A stretch of 64,000 nucleotides of DNA, from assembly GCA_043745195.1 (NCBI GenBank), contig JAYTTF010000247.1, positions 41,450 through 105,449 on the forward strand, read 5' to 3'. How positions within the stretch are numbered: the first letter of the stretch is position 1; each line of letters opens with the position of its first letter. The DNA is from JANXSF01 sp043745195. GTDB taxonomy: Bacteria > Acidobacteriota > Terriglobia > Bryobacterales > Bryobacteraceae. A program made the position numbers and the translations under genes. This document shows, piece after piece, positions 35,250-43,678 of the stretch. A model generated the notes under the pieces. The model was given only the letters and a program-made list of their open reading frames with translations, was not told the origin of the DNA and ran no database searches.

Positions 35250-36302
35250 ATGAAATCCTATCTAGCATTTGCTTTCAACTTAGTACCTTGGCTTGCGATA
35301 TCTGCGCAGGTTCAACCATTTGCCCAAAAAATGGGGCCAGCCATTGGAACCTCAGTCCCTGCCATTCAAGCAACTGATCAAAACGGCAAAACCCAAAAAC
35401 TCGATTCTCTTCGGGGACCCAAAGGAACAATTCTCCTGTTCATTCGTTCCGCCGATTGGTGACCCTACTGCAAAAGCCAACTGGTCGAGTTGGAAGAATG
35501 GCTACCTGAAGTGAAGAAGCGAGGCTACGGAGTGGCTTCCATCAGTTACGATTCACAGGAGATTTTGAAAAATTTCGCTGATCGCAAAAAAATCACCTAT
35601 CCGCTGCTTTCAGATCCCGAATCCAAAATCATCAGGAAGTTCGGAATACTCAACGACGGGCCGAAATCCGGTTTTGCAGTCGGTATCCCGCATCCCGGAA
35701 TATTTATTATCAACTCCGCAGGCAAAGTCGAAGCCAAGTTCTTTGAAGAAGACTACCGAGAGCGACTAACTATTTCTGCTCTTCTTTCTAACCAATTCGG
35801 AAAGCCAGGTCTAGCTGCTGGAGAAGTCGTTACCGGAAAAAATGTTCGTGTTACGCCAGCCGCCAGCAGCTTAACCGCTCGCGGTGGCCAACATCTGGTG
35901 CTGAGTTTAGACCTGGAAATTCCCAAAGGTCTTCACGCCTATGCACCCGGCGCCCCTGAAGATTACATCCCTGTGGAATGGAAGACTGAGGCCAATGACG
36001 GCTATCGGCTTGGCGAACTTGAATTTCCTAAGCCGCTCCAACTCAAAGTTGGCGGCGAAAAAGTGCCGGTTCCCGTGTTTCAAGGTAAGTTCACCTTGAA
36101 GCGGGAATTTATCTCCGGCAATCAGGCAAAATTGAAAGCCGCCGCTGATTCCGATGGTAAGTTGAAGATCCCAGGCAGCTTCCGCTATCAGGTTTGCACT
36201 GATCGCCAATGCTATCCACCACAAACCGTGGCCGTTACTTGGACGCTGCGCGTTGAGCAGTTAGAATCGGAACGTGTGCCCGTGGAACTTCGCAAGAAAT
36301 AG
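35250..36302 (+). CDS. Selenocysteine-containing redoxin fused to a DsbD-alpha-like domain (TGA at 35460-35462 read as Sec71)
   Basis: Read through one in-frame TGA, this is a 350-residue exported protein: signal peptide (MKSYLAFAFNLVPWLAISAQ), AhpC/TSA-type redoxin domain (about 28-185), then a DsbD-alpha-like domain (about 195-340). The TGA lies in LFIRSADW-U-PYCKSQLVELE, precisely at the first Cys of the expected CxxC, giving U71-P-Y-C74. A 17-nt SECIS-like hairpin starts 14 nt after the TGA. The frame downstream continues without gaps (VASISYDSQEILKNFADRK). The last domain ends YQVCTDRQCYPPQTV, the Cys pair typical of DsbD-alpha. The start is the ATG at 35250 with a GGAAG site. The alternative is a nonsense mutation or sequencing error in a Cys gene. 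The radical SAM gene follows at 11 nt. Confidence 0.85.
35477..35493 (+). promoter_or_regulatory. Bacterial SECIS-like hairpin
   Basis: CCAACT (35477-35482), loop GGTCG (35483-35487), AGTTGG (35488-35493): a perfect 6-bp stem 14 nt after the TGA. The GGUC in the loop is the same as in the Escherichia coli fdhF SECIS loop, where the G and U contact SelB, and the 17-nt length equals the minimal upper stem-loop there. The fdhF spacing is 11 nt, so this one sits one codon further away. Confidence 0.75.
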
Positions 36303-36313
36303 AAGGAGCCCGT

Positions 36314-37327
36314 TTGGAATCCATTTATTGGGTGATTAGTTGGCTCTGCCATCGCAAGTGCGAGCATTGCTACGAAGACCGTTTCCATCCCTATTACGGA
36401 GACGAGTTGAATCAGGTTGTACAGGAATCAGAAGCAGCCTTCCGCCCCGTCATCGCCAATTTGCCAACCAAAATGACCTACCGCGATGTATCGGATGGTT
36501 TGAATCAAAAGCGCGGCAGAATTATCCTCGCCGGCGGTGAAGTGCTGCTGGAACCTGTCCGACGCAATGTGCTTTATCCAGCACTGGACCTTCTTCATGA
36601 GAAGTACCGGAATGTCGGCGGTGTTGAACTGATTATCCAAACCACCGGCGACGTCTTAACCAGCGCTATCCTCCAGGAACTTCTAGCTCACCACGTAGAT
36701 TTAATTTCCGTTTCAGGCTTGGATCACTTTCATGAAGGGCTGGAAGAAGAACCTGCGCGGATGGCTCTGCGCACCAAGTTGCAACAAATGTTTGCAGCCC
36801 AAGGTGTTCGTGAATTTCCTGCAGCTGCAGACCGTGCAACTCTAACCGGTCCTTACTATCACTTCTTCGGTGCCACCAAGGATTCCTGGATTGGTAAGAT
36901 TTGGCCACGGGGCAGGGCACAGGCCAACGAACTTTCCACCGCTACCTTGGCCGATAATTTCTGCAATGCATGGTCCGGTGGGCTCCATTTCCTCGACATG
37001 GAGCACGGCGGCAGCGAGGTCTCCATTGAACCGAATGGTAATGTTTATCCCTGCTGTATGAAGACCAAAAAGGCCATCGGAAATTTGTGCGAAGAACCAT
37101 TGGAATCGATCCTCGGTCGCTTGCAAGGTGATCCCGTTTACGAAGCCATCTCGATGGGGCATCCAGAGCGTATGGGCGTTACCAAAGGCTGGAGTGTCGA
37201 TGATTTCTACCGCGCATCCACCACAACATTACCTTCCGGCCGCCAGTACCAAAATCTGTGTATTGGCTGCGACAAATTTCACGATCAAATGCTGACACCA
37301 AGTGCACTACTTGTCTTCCCAAAATAA
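36314..37327 (+). CDS. Radical SAM/SPASM-like protein, TTG start
   Basis: A 337-residue radical SAM enzyme. The [4Fe-4S] motif is C12-x3-C16-x2-C19 in WLCHRKCEHCYED, at the very N-terminus. LAGGEVLLEP matches the SAM-binding GGE motif. Extra Cys residues in NGNVYPCCMKTKKAIGN and NLCIGCDKFHD suggest SPASM-type auxiliary clusters. The start is TTG with a good AAGGAG site 8 nt upstream. It lies 11 nt after the Sec redoxin and is likely co-transcribed. SPASM enzymes often modify peptides, but no precursor peptide is evident. The 3' end overlaps convergent tsaB by 21 nt. Confidence 0.85.
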   Translation: MESIYWVISWLCHRKCEHCYEDRFHPYYGDELNQVVQESEAAFRPVIANLPTKMTYRDVSDGLNQKRGRIILAGGEVLLEPVRRNVLYPALDLLHEKYRNVGGVELIIQTTGDVLTSAILQELLAHHVDLISVSGLDHFHEGLEEEPARMALRTKLQQMFAAQGVREFPAAADRATLTGPYYHFFGATKDSWIGKIWPRGRAQANELSTATLADNFCNAWSGGLHFLDMEHGGSEVSIEPNGNVYPCCMKTKKAIGNLCEEPLESILGRLQGDPVYEAISMGHPERMGVTKGWSVDDFYRASTTTLPSGRQYQNLCIGCDKFHDQMLTPSALLVFPK

Positions 37328-37960
37328 TTCTGCATCAGCACGACGAACGTAGTTGGCATCCAATTCCCTTGGATTCTGCGCCAGCCCATTCGTGAAACGC
37401 CTGTAGGACAACTGCCCAATCACGCCAGCCAGGCAGTTGCCGACACTCTTGGCAGGTCTGGAACCAAGATCATAACCAGTTAGGTCTGTTGAAAGAAATT
37501 CAATGTCTCGGTCACCAATTCCGCTTAGCCACTGGGGTAGGGAAGTGACCACTTCCGGCGATACAACCTTTAGATTTTCATCATATATCGCCGCGAAAAT
37601 CTGTTGCCGACGAGCATCGATAAAAGCCGCACGAATAGGTGCACTGCCTAACGAAGCGATCGCCTCAAGATTCAGAACTGCGCATACAGGTTTCGTGGCA
37701 GCAAACGCCAGCCCCTTCATTGCCGCTAGTCCTACGCGAACTCCAGTGAACGACCCTGGGCCCCCAGCTGTCGCGAAGCAATCAATTGTGTTTACCGGAA
37801 TGTCCAACCGCTTCAACAATGTTTCCAGTTGCCCGAATAACAATTGACCATACCCGTCGGGAGCGTAAAGGGCAATTTCCTCAACAATGCGGCCGTCTTC
37901 CACCAAGGCGATGCTTCCGTGTTGTGAAGTTGTGTCTACAGCCAGAACGCGGATGCTCAA
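37307..37960 (-). CDS. tsaB: tRNA threonylcarbamoyladenosine biosynthesis protein TsaB
   Basis: A 217-residue ASKHA-fold protein. It partners TsaD in making t6A37 on ANN-decoding tRNAs. The nucleotide-fold start RVLAVDTTSQHGSIALVEDG and the signature ATAGGPGSFTGVRVGLAAMKGLA are diagnostic. Its start overlaps the stop of the DUF5060 gene by 4 nt, although the two have no known functional link. Its 3' end overlaps the radical SAM gene by 21 nt. TsaD, TsaC and TsaE genes are not in the window. Confidence 0.95.
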   Translation of the reverse strand: MSIRVLAVDTTSQHGSIALVEDGRIVEEIALYAPDGYGQLLFGQLETLLKRLDIPVNTIDCFATAGGPGSFTGVRVGLAAMKGLAFAATKPVCAVLNLEAIASLGSAPIRAAFIDARRQQIFAAIYDENLKVVSPEVVTSLPQWLSGIGDRDIEFLSTDLTGYDLGSRPAKSVGNCLAGVIGQLSYRRFTNGLAQNPRELDANYVRRADAELFWEDK

Positions 37961-39798
37961 TCAACCACCCGGTACACTTGATCAGCAGCATAGGCTTTAC
38001 CGTTCGCGTTGATAGCCGAAATATGAACGTTCAAAACGGCAGGATACTTCTTTATGATCCCCGCAGGAATGCGAAAAGTTCCCTTCGATCCAGTCGCCAA
38101 AATTCGACTTCCTTGACCATCCGCCACCACTTCAGCGGTCCAAACATACTGCATTAGCCGCGTGGCGCGCGTGTCTTTTTTGATTTTCAACTCAAAGGCG
38201 TAGCTCTTCTTCGTCGAAATCTCATTGTCCTTGGGAGACACAATCTCAAATGGGACTTTGGCGATGCTCATCTCCACTTCCTGGACAAAGGCGGGCCTTG
38301 ATTCAAATTTGTAGGATTGAAGTCGCTCCTTGTGCCCATCACGAGAAAGATGCAGTACCCAATCCTGAGTCTTCGTTGGAGGTTCACCAACAAACTTTTC
38401 ACCTTTGAAATTTTTTAACTTAATGCTTTCCCCAGTAATCGGGTTGAACCAATAAACATCGTAGCCATGCTTTTCCACAATTACTTCCACCAGCCCGGGC
38501 TTCTCCATATACACGATATATTCTTCACCTTCCAGTGCTAGGGCACGCCCGCCATCCACGTCGAAGTACGGATCCAGTTCCCAGTGTCTGGTCCAATCAA
38601 AGAAGGCATACCAGGCCTTCATTGTCTTGGCCCCCGGCGAATCAGCGAACCTGGGATCCGCAGCTTTGCCATCCACCCCGCTAGTGCCCGTGTTGGCGAA
38701 GGTTGGATAGTGCCCGTCCATTGTGATGTTCCATAGCCGTTTGCGGAACTCATCACTGCTGGCATCCGTTTTGCCAGTCTTGTCCCCTCCCGAATCTTCC
38801 GAGCCAACCCCGAAGTTTACGAACGGTCTGGTGTACAATTGGCGTTCCACACCGCAAAGTTGACTATCGAAACTTTGATAGCCAAGGAAGGTCATCCACC
38901 CGTCACTCAATAGTCCCGCAGAACTTGCTTCGGTAAAGGTTGAACGCGGATGGTTGTATGGATCATTCTTCTTCAAGTAATCGCCCAATTCCTTCAAAAG
39001 AACTCGACCATCGGTATAGCTTTCATACTCATCCAATCCAAGCCATGTAACGTTCATGGAACTGTACCTGCCAATGATATATTGCAGAAATCGCTCGCGC
39101 TGCTGCCAGGTTGGGAACAATTGGCGAAGTTGATTCTGCCCGCGACCCAGCATCAGGTCCACGGTAATTCCCTTTTTGTTCACGTATTGAATGCGTTGTT
39201 CCAATTCCCGAAAATAATCAGGATTCGGCTTGTCCGCTTCTGGATAGGCTGCTTTTGCGTCTCCATCGGACGAACCAAACAGTTGCGTACGAATGTGGTT
39301 AAACTTCTGTTCGGCCCTGGCGTTCACAATCGCTTCAAACTTCGCCCGCTCCATAGTCGCTAGCCCCAGCATGGTATCACCCATCCAAAGGTGAGGCTTG
39401 TTAGTTTCCGTATAAGCCCAGTGGCGCAAATTTGCTGGCTTGATAAATCCTCTTACCTCAGAATCCAGCGCTTCGGTTTGGCCAAGTTTGCCGTCGAACC
39501 GAGCCAAATTGGAAGTGATGCGAAAATCCCATTGCCCAGGATCAACCGGTGAAAAACGAATAATCAACTTCTTTCCGCCATCCCAAAACGCAGGTAGCTT
39601 AAAAGTGGTGTGCTTTGGCGAACGTACCTCAGCGTGCATCTTTACGGAGACATAGGGATTCGGATGCGCTGCCATTTCGGCGTCCGTTAACTCAAACACC
39701 AGGTCACAACTTTGATAGATAAGGGTCGGCGGACAAATTGTCTGCGCGCTTAACGGCACCATGAAACAAGTTACTAACCCCAGTCCGATATTCCGCAT
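37957..39798 (-). CDS. Exported DUF5060/DUF4038 glycoside-hydrolase-like protein
   Basis: A 613-residue protein with a signal peptide (about 1-18, ending LSAQ). An N-terminal beta-sandwich (about 25-110; FWDGGKKLIIRFSPVDPGQWDFRI) matches DUF5060. It is followed by a TIM-barrel part like apiosidase/DUF4038 enzymes: KPHLWMGDTMLGL, NHIRTQLFGSSDGD and TWLGLDEYESY. A C-terminal beta domain ends the protein. Such proteins act on plant or bacterial polysaccharides in the periplasm or outside. The substrate is not predictable. It overlaps tsaB by 4 nt and is divergent from the large metalloprotease. Confidence 0.85.
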   Translation of the reverse strand: MRNIGLGLVTCFMVPLSAQTICPPTLIYQSCDLVFELTDAEMAAHPNPYVSVKMHAEVRSPKHTTFKLPAFWDGGKKLIIRFSPVDPGQWDFRITSNLARFDGKLGQTEALDSEVRGFIKPANLRHWAYTETNKPHLWMGDTMLGLATMERAKFEAIVNARAEQKFNHIRTQLFGSSDGDAKAAYPEADKPNPDYFRELEQRIQYVNKKGITVDLMLGRGQNQLRQLFPTWQQRERFLQYIIGRYSSMNVTWLGLDEYESYTDGRVLLKELGDYLKKNDPYNHPRSTFTEASSAGLLSDGWMTFLGYQSFDSQLCGVERQLYTRPFVNFGVGSEDSGGDKTGKTDASSDEFRKRLWNITMDGHYPTFANTGTSGVDGKAADPRFADSPGAKTMKAWYAFFDWTRHWELDPYFDVDGGRALALEGEEYIVYMEKPGLVEVIVEKHGYDVYWFNPITGESIKLKNFKGEKFVGEPPTKTQDWVLHLSRDGHKERLQSYKFESRPAFVQEVEMSIAKVPFEIVSPKDNEISTKKSYAFELKIKKDTRATRLMQYVWTAEVVADGQGSRILATGSKGTFRIPAGIIKKYPAVLNVHISAINANGKAYAADQVYRVVD

Positions 39799-39846
39799 GA
39801 TCTCCTAACAGTGTAGCCTTCGGCGAATTCCTGCGACAATCGAGGA

Positions 39847-42258
39847 ATGGCTAAATTCCTTGCACTGTTTATCCTAACAACCGCTTTATCGTCCGCCGCA
39901 TCGATTGCCGAGAAAACCAGCGGCCTAACCAAATTGGACGGATTCTTTCCCTTGTATTGGGACGCAAAGGCCGGAAAGATGTTTCTTGAGATTCCAGCCC
40001 TGGAAAAGGAGTTCCTTTATTACAGCTCTTTGCCTGCGGGACTTGGCTCCAACGATGTGGGCCTGGATCGCGGTCAAGTTGGCCAAACCCATTTGGTGCA
40101 ATTTGAGAGGAACGGACCCAAAGTTCTTTTAATGGAAAACAACCTCCGGTTCCGTGCCACCACCAGCAACCCGGCCGAGGCGAAGGCCGTTAAGGACGCC
40201 TTTGCGCGTTCAGCGATTTTTGGCTTCACAGTGGAAGCGGAAACCGACGCCCGAGTTCTTGTAGACGCCACCAATTTCTTCCTGCGCGATGCACACGGCG
40301 TGATTGAAACCTTGAAGCAAACCAAGCAAGGAACTTACCGTCTGGATGCACCCAGAAGTATGTTCTACCTTGACCAAACCAAGAGCTTTCCGCGCAATTC
40401 AGAAGTGGAAGTAACTCTCACTTTTGTTGGAGATACGCAGGGAAACTTCGTGCGCAGCGTTACCCCTTCAGCCGACTCTATTACTTTACGTGAGCATCAT
40501 TCCATGATTGCTCTCCCTGTACCTGGATTCAAAATGCGCAGGCAAGATCCCCGGGCAGGATTCTTTGGCATCGATTACGCCGATTACGCCACTGAGTTTA
40601 CTGAGCCCATTCGGCAGAGCTTCATTGCCCGCCATCGCTTGGAAAAGAAGGATCCTTCTGTAACGGTAAGTGATCCGATCAAGCCGATTGTATACTACCT
40701 GGACCCCGGCGTTCCTGAGCCCATCCGATCTGCACTTTTGGAAGGAGCAAGTTGGTGGAATCAGGCGTTTGAATCAGCCGGTTTCCGGAACGCATTCCAG
40801 GTAAAAATGCTTCCCGCTGAAGCAGACCCAATGGACGCGCGTTACAACATGATTCAATGGGTCCACCGTTCAACCCGAGGATGGTCGTATGGCAGTTCGA
40901 TTCATGATCCTAGGACCGGAGAAATTATCAAAGGCCACGTCACACTTGGTTCGCTCCGAATCCGCCAGGATTATTTGATTGCCGAAGGCCTTCTAGCGCC
41001 CTATGAAGGCGGGGCCAGAGTTTCAACCGAGGGCAGGGAAATGGCACTTGCCCGAATCAGGCAGTTAGCTGCCCATGAAGTTGGACACACCCTTGGACTG
41101 GCCCATAACTATGCCGCTAGCGCCCATAAAGATGCCTCCGTGATGGATTATCCACATCCGTATGTCCAGCTTTCAGCGCTCGGAATACCAGATTTAGCGA
41201 AAGCATATCCAGCGGGGATTGGTGAGTGGGATAAGCAAGCTATTACTTATGGTTATGCCAGTTTTTCTAATGTGGAAGATGAACCAGCAAGGCTTCGTAA
41301 AATTATTGAAACCGGACTGAAGGTGGGGCTGGAATTCATATCCGATACGGACTCCAGGCCCGAAGGCAGCGCTCACCCTCGGGGGCACCTTTGGGATAGC
41401 GGGCCCGACGCTGTCGCCGAATTGGACCGTGTCATGCAAATCCGGACAAAAGCGCTGGAGCGATTCGGAACCTACAACATCAGGGACGGTTCCGCTTGGA
41501 GCACTCTGCGCGATGCTTTGGTCCCAATTTACCTTCTGCACAGGTATCAGGCAGAGGCTGCATCGAAGTGGATTGGCGGCGTGGACTATTCATACGCAAT
41601 CAAAGGCGATGGGCAAAAACTCGTAGAAACGGTGCCGCCGCACCAGCAGCGCAAAGCTCTGGACAGTTTGTTGAAGACCATCGAAACAAAGAATCTTTTA
41701 CTTTCAGAAAAGCTGCTTAAATTATTGCCTCCAAACGCCTACGGAGACTTCCCAACACGCGAGTCTTTCAGAGGTGCCAGCGGCCTAACGTTCGATTCGC
41801 TTGCGCCAGCAGAAGCTGCGGCCGGTATAACGCTTGGATTGATACTGAATCCTCAGCGGATGCATCGACTGATTGAACAACATGCCCGGGATCCCCAAAT
41901 CGACGGGTTCGTTGAAGTTACCGATCGACTCTTGGCTGTAACCTGGAAGGCCCCTCGTAAGAGTGGATTGGAAGCAAATATTCAGGAAACGATTGAGACG
42001 ATTGTAATGCAACGGCTGATGTCGCTGACTGTAGGAGAGACCAGTTCCAGTGCTGTAAGATCGCAGGCACATTTGAAATTGGAGCAGTTGCGTGACTATG
42101 CTAAAACGCTCACCGGTTCGCGCTTAGCGAGCGGCAGATTTGCTGTGCGCCAAATCGAAAGGTTTCTCGCTGACCCCAAACAGATTCAGATTTCCTTTCC
42201 AGAACCACCACCAGGGCAGCCGATTGGGTGCGAGGATCCAGGCCCATTTTCACGCTAA
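39847..42258 (+). CDS. Exported zinc-dependent metalloprotease (DUF4953/DUF5117 type)
   Basis: An 803-residue protein with a signal peptide (about 1-18). The N-terminal region (GFFPLYWDAKAGKMFLEIP) matches the DUF5117/5118 part of these proteins. The metzincin-like site H410-EVGH-T-LGLAH (HExxHxxGxxH) lies in the peptidase domain, followed by SVMDYPHPY with the Met-turn. The family is large in Acidobacteriota and Bacteroidota, and its physiological substrate is unknown. It overlaps the 3' end of the convergent patatin gene by 9 nt. Confidence 0.92.
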   Translation: MAKFLALFILTTALSSAASIAEKTSGLTKLDGFFPLYWDAKAGKMFLEIPALEKEFLYYSSLPAGLGSNDVGLDRGQVGQTHLVQFERNGPKVLLMENNLRFRATTSNPAEAKAVKDAFARSAIFGFTVEAETDARVLVDATNFFLRDAHGVIETLKQTKQGTYRLDAPRSMFYLDQTKSFPRNSEVEVTLTFVGDTQGNFVRSVTPSADSITLREHHSMIALPVPGFKMRRQDPRAGFFGIDYADYATEFTEPIRQSFIARHRLEKKDPSVTVSDPIKPIVYYLDPGVPEPIRSALLEGASWWNQAFESAGFRNAFQVKMLPAEADPMDARYNMIQWVHRSTRGWSYGSSIHDPRTGEIIKGHVTLGSLRIRQDYLIAEGLLAPYEGGARVSTEGREMALARIRQLAAHEVGHTLGLAHNYAASAHKDASVMDYPHPYVQLSALGIPDLAKAYPAGIGEWDKQAITYGYASFSNVEDEPARLRKIIETGLKVGLEFISDTDSRPEGSAHPRGHLWDSGPDAVAELDRVMQIRTKALERFGTYNIRDGSAWSTLRDALVPIYLLHRYQAEAASKWIGGVDYSYAIKGDGQKLVETVPPHQQRKALDSLLKTIETKNLLLSEKLLKLLPPNAYGDFPTRESFRGASGLTFDSLAPAEAAAGITLGLILNPQRMHRLIEQHARDPQIDGFVEVTDRLLAVTWKAPRKSGLEANIQETIETIVMQRLMSLTVGETSSSAVRSQAHLKLEQLRDYAKTLTGSRLASGRFAVRQIERFLADPKQIQISFPEPPPGQPIGCEDPGPFSR

Positions 42259-43200
42259 TAACTCGCTTAGCAAGCGTAATTCCTGGCTTCGTTCTCGAAT
42301 CATGGCCTCGGCTGTCAACCGTAATCGGCGCAGGTTTTGCCGGTCCACTTTGTCCATCGGCGCGCAACTGGCTTCAAGATTGGGTTGAAAGCGATAGTAT
42401 TGTGGCACCATTTGTTTCAGTTGATAATCCACCGTGGCGCTGACCCCATCTAGCACCACGTTAAAAATCGGTTTTGCCCATTGAGCCAGCCCCCACGATT
42501 TCGCGCTTTTGTAATCGATGGATTCTGGCCGCGATCCAGTTCCTAAGGAAACCACTAAGAAATCCTTGCCCGGATGTCTAGCTATGGATTCAGCCAATGC
42601 GCATGCTGAGGGGTTGTTTGCGTAAACACCTCCATCTACCAACGCGAAGTAATCACCGGCTTCACCAACTGGAATCAGGTGCGGCTCAAAGTAGGTCGGA
42701 GCGGCGGAAGTGGCTCTGGCCACATCTCTAATTGCAAAGTCGTAGGCCGAATTTTTGATGGCGTTGGAACTCTTAAAAAAAAACGGTATGTGCCTTTCAA
42801 TTTCATAGGCTGGCACCAGCACCTCTGTTAGGCTGTCCTTCAGCCTAGCCTCACCGAAATATTCGGTCAGGACGGATTCGATACCTTGCGCTGGATACTT
42901 TTGGTCGGCCAGCGAGCCCAGGGTGCGAAGCCTGTGGCTAAAACGTCTAGAGAAAATTCGCTCCGCTTCTTTCTCGTAGATGGAAACCATGGAGGCTGCC
43001 GAATGAGCTGGCTTACCGTCTGGACCAGGCATGGTCAGCCCAAGCGCAAGGATGCCGCCTGTGGAAGTGCCGGCGATCAAATCAAAGAGTTCGCAGATCG
43101 GTTTACCGCAGATGTCTTCCAGTTTTGAAAGAACAAGAGATGGAATTAGTCCGCGGACTCCGCCACCATCAATGGAAAGGATCCGAATTGGTTTCGCCAC
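42250..43200 (-). CDS. Patatin-like phospholipase
   Basis: A 316-residue cytoplasmic acyl hydrolase. The oxyanion hole is DGGGVRG (11-17), the nucleophile is S46 in AGTSTGG, and the catalytic Asp is in LVDGGVYANNP. These are the three hallmarks of patatins, which cleave acyl chains from lipids by a Ser-Asp dyad. No signal peptide is seen. Bacterial members include CBASS effectors, but no cyclase or sensor gene is adjacent here, so a housekeeping lipase is the simpler reading. The 204 nt upstream hold no gene. Confidence 0.93.
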   Translation of the reverse strand: MAKPIRILSIDGGGVRGLIPSLVLSKLEDICGKPICELFDLIAGTSTGGILALGLTMPGPDGKPAHSAASMVSIYEKEAERIFSRRFSHRLRTLGSLADQKYPAQGIESVLTEYFGEARLKDSLTEVLVPAYEIERHIPFFFKSSNAIKNSAYDFAIRDVARATSAAPTYFEPHLIPVGEAGDYFALVDGGVYANNPSACALAESIARHPGKDFLVVSLGTGSRPESIDYKSAKSWGLAQWAKPIFNVVLDGVSATVDYQLKQMVPQYYRFQPNLEASCAPMDKVDRQNLRRLRLTAEAMIRERSQELRLLSELLA

Positions 43201-43421
43201 AAGACAAATCTACATTGCACCTCTGCGCCATCGGCGATTGGGAAGGTCTTAAGTAGTTGATAAGTTACTGCCAAACATTTGCGAATAGGTTGGGATTGTC
43301 GTGCGGTTAATACCGGCAATAATAGCCGATAACATGTATTATGTCAAATAGAGCATCAAATCAGAATCCTTGACAATTGTGCACTCCCATTGTTTCATAG
43401 GAACACTAGGTGCCAATTGTT

Positions 43422-43669
43422 GCGGAAAGTCCGAAAGGCCGCAGAAGTCTTTGTTACGACCGCCATGCACTGGATTCAAGAAAGGAAAATAAACCGGAAA
43501 GCAGCGCTATCGGACGAAGAATACCGACAACTTCAAAAGCTGGGAAATTTCGACACGAAAACGTCCAGTTGGATTGCAACCCCTTCTGGTATCAGAAAAC
43601 TCGGTGGCGCTATCATCGCTGATTTTCGCTAATGCTGCCAGAGGGTTCCGAGGCTCGCTCAGGACCTAA
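43422..43669 (+). pseudogene. Decayed DUF4256 gene remnant in three frames
   Basis: Three pieces of one DUF4256 protein can be read in order but in different frames. Piece 1 (43422-43511) reads AESPKGRRSLCYDRHALDSR then KENKPESSAI. Piece 2 (about 43510-43629) reads SDEEYRQLQKLGNFDTKTSSW to IRKLGGAIIADFR. Piece 3 (43634-43669) reads AARGFRGSLRT. Relative to my recollection of the family, about 12 residues are missing between pieces 1 and 2 and about 15 between 2 and 3, and the N-terminal half is gone. It lies 9 nt upstream of the intact AlkD-like gene. Confidence 0.8.
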
Positions 43670-43678
43670 GGATCAAAT

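Noticed and set aside
42250..43200. Anti-phage (CBASS) patatin effector
   Set aside because: No nucleotidyltransferase or sensor gene is adjacent; the neighbours are a metalloprotease and the DUF4256 remnant.
43390..43632. An 80-residue intact small gene
   Set aside because: Only its second half matches DUF4256; the first half in that frame is a shadow, while the other frame carries the conserved words. It is a frameshifted remnant.
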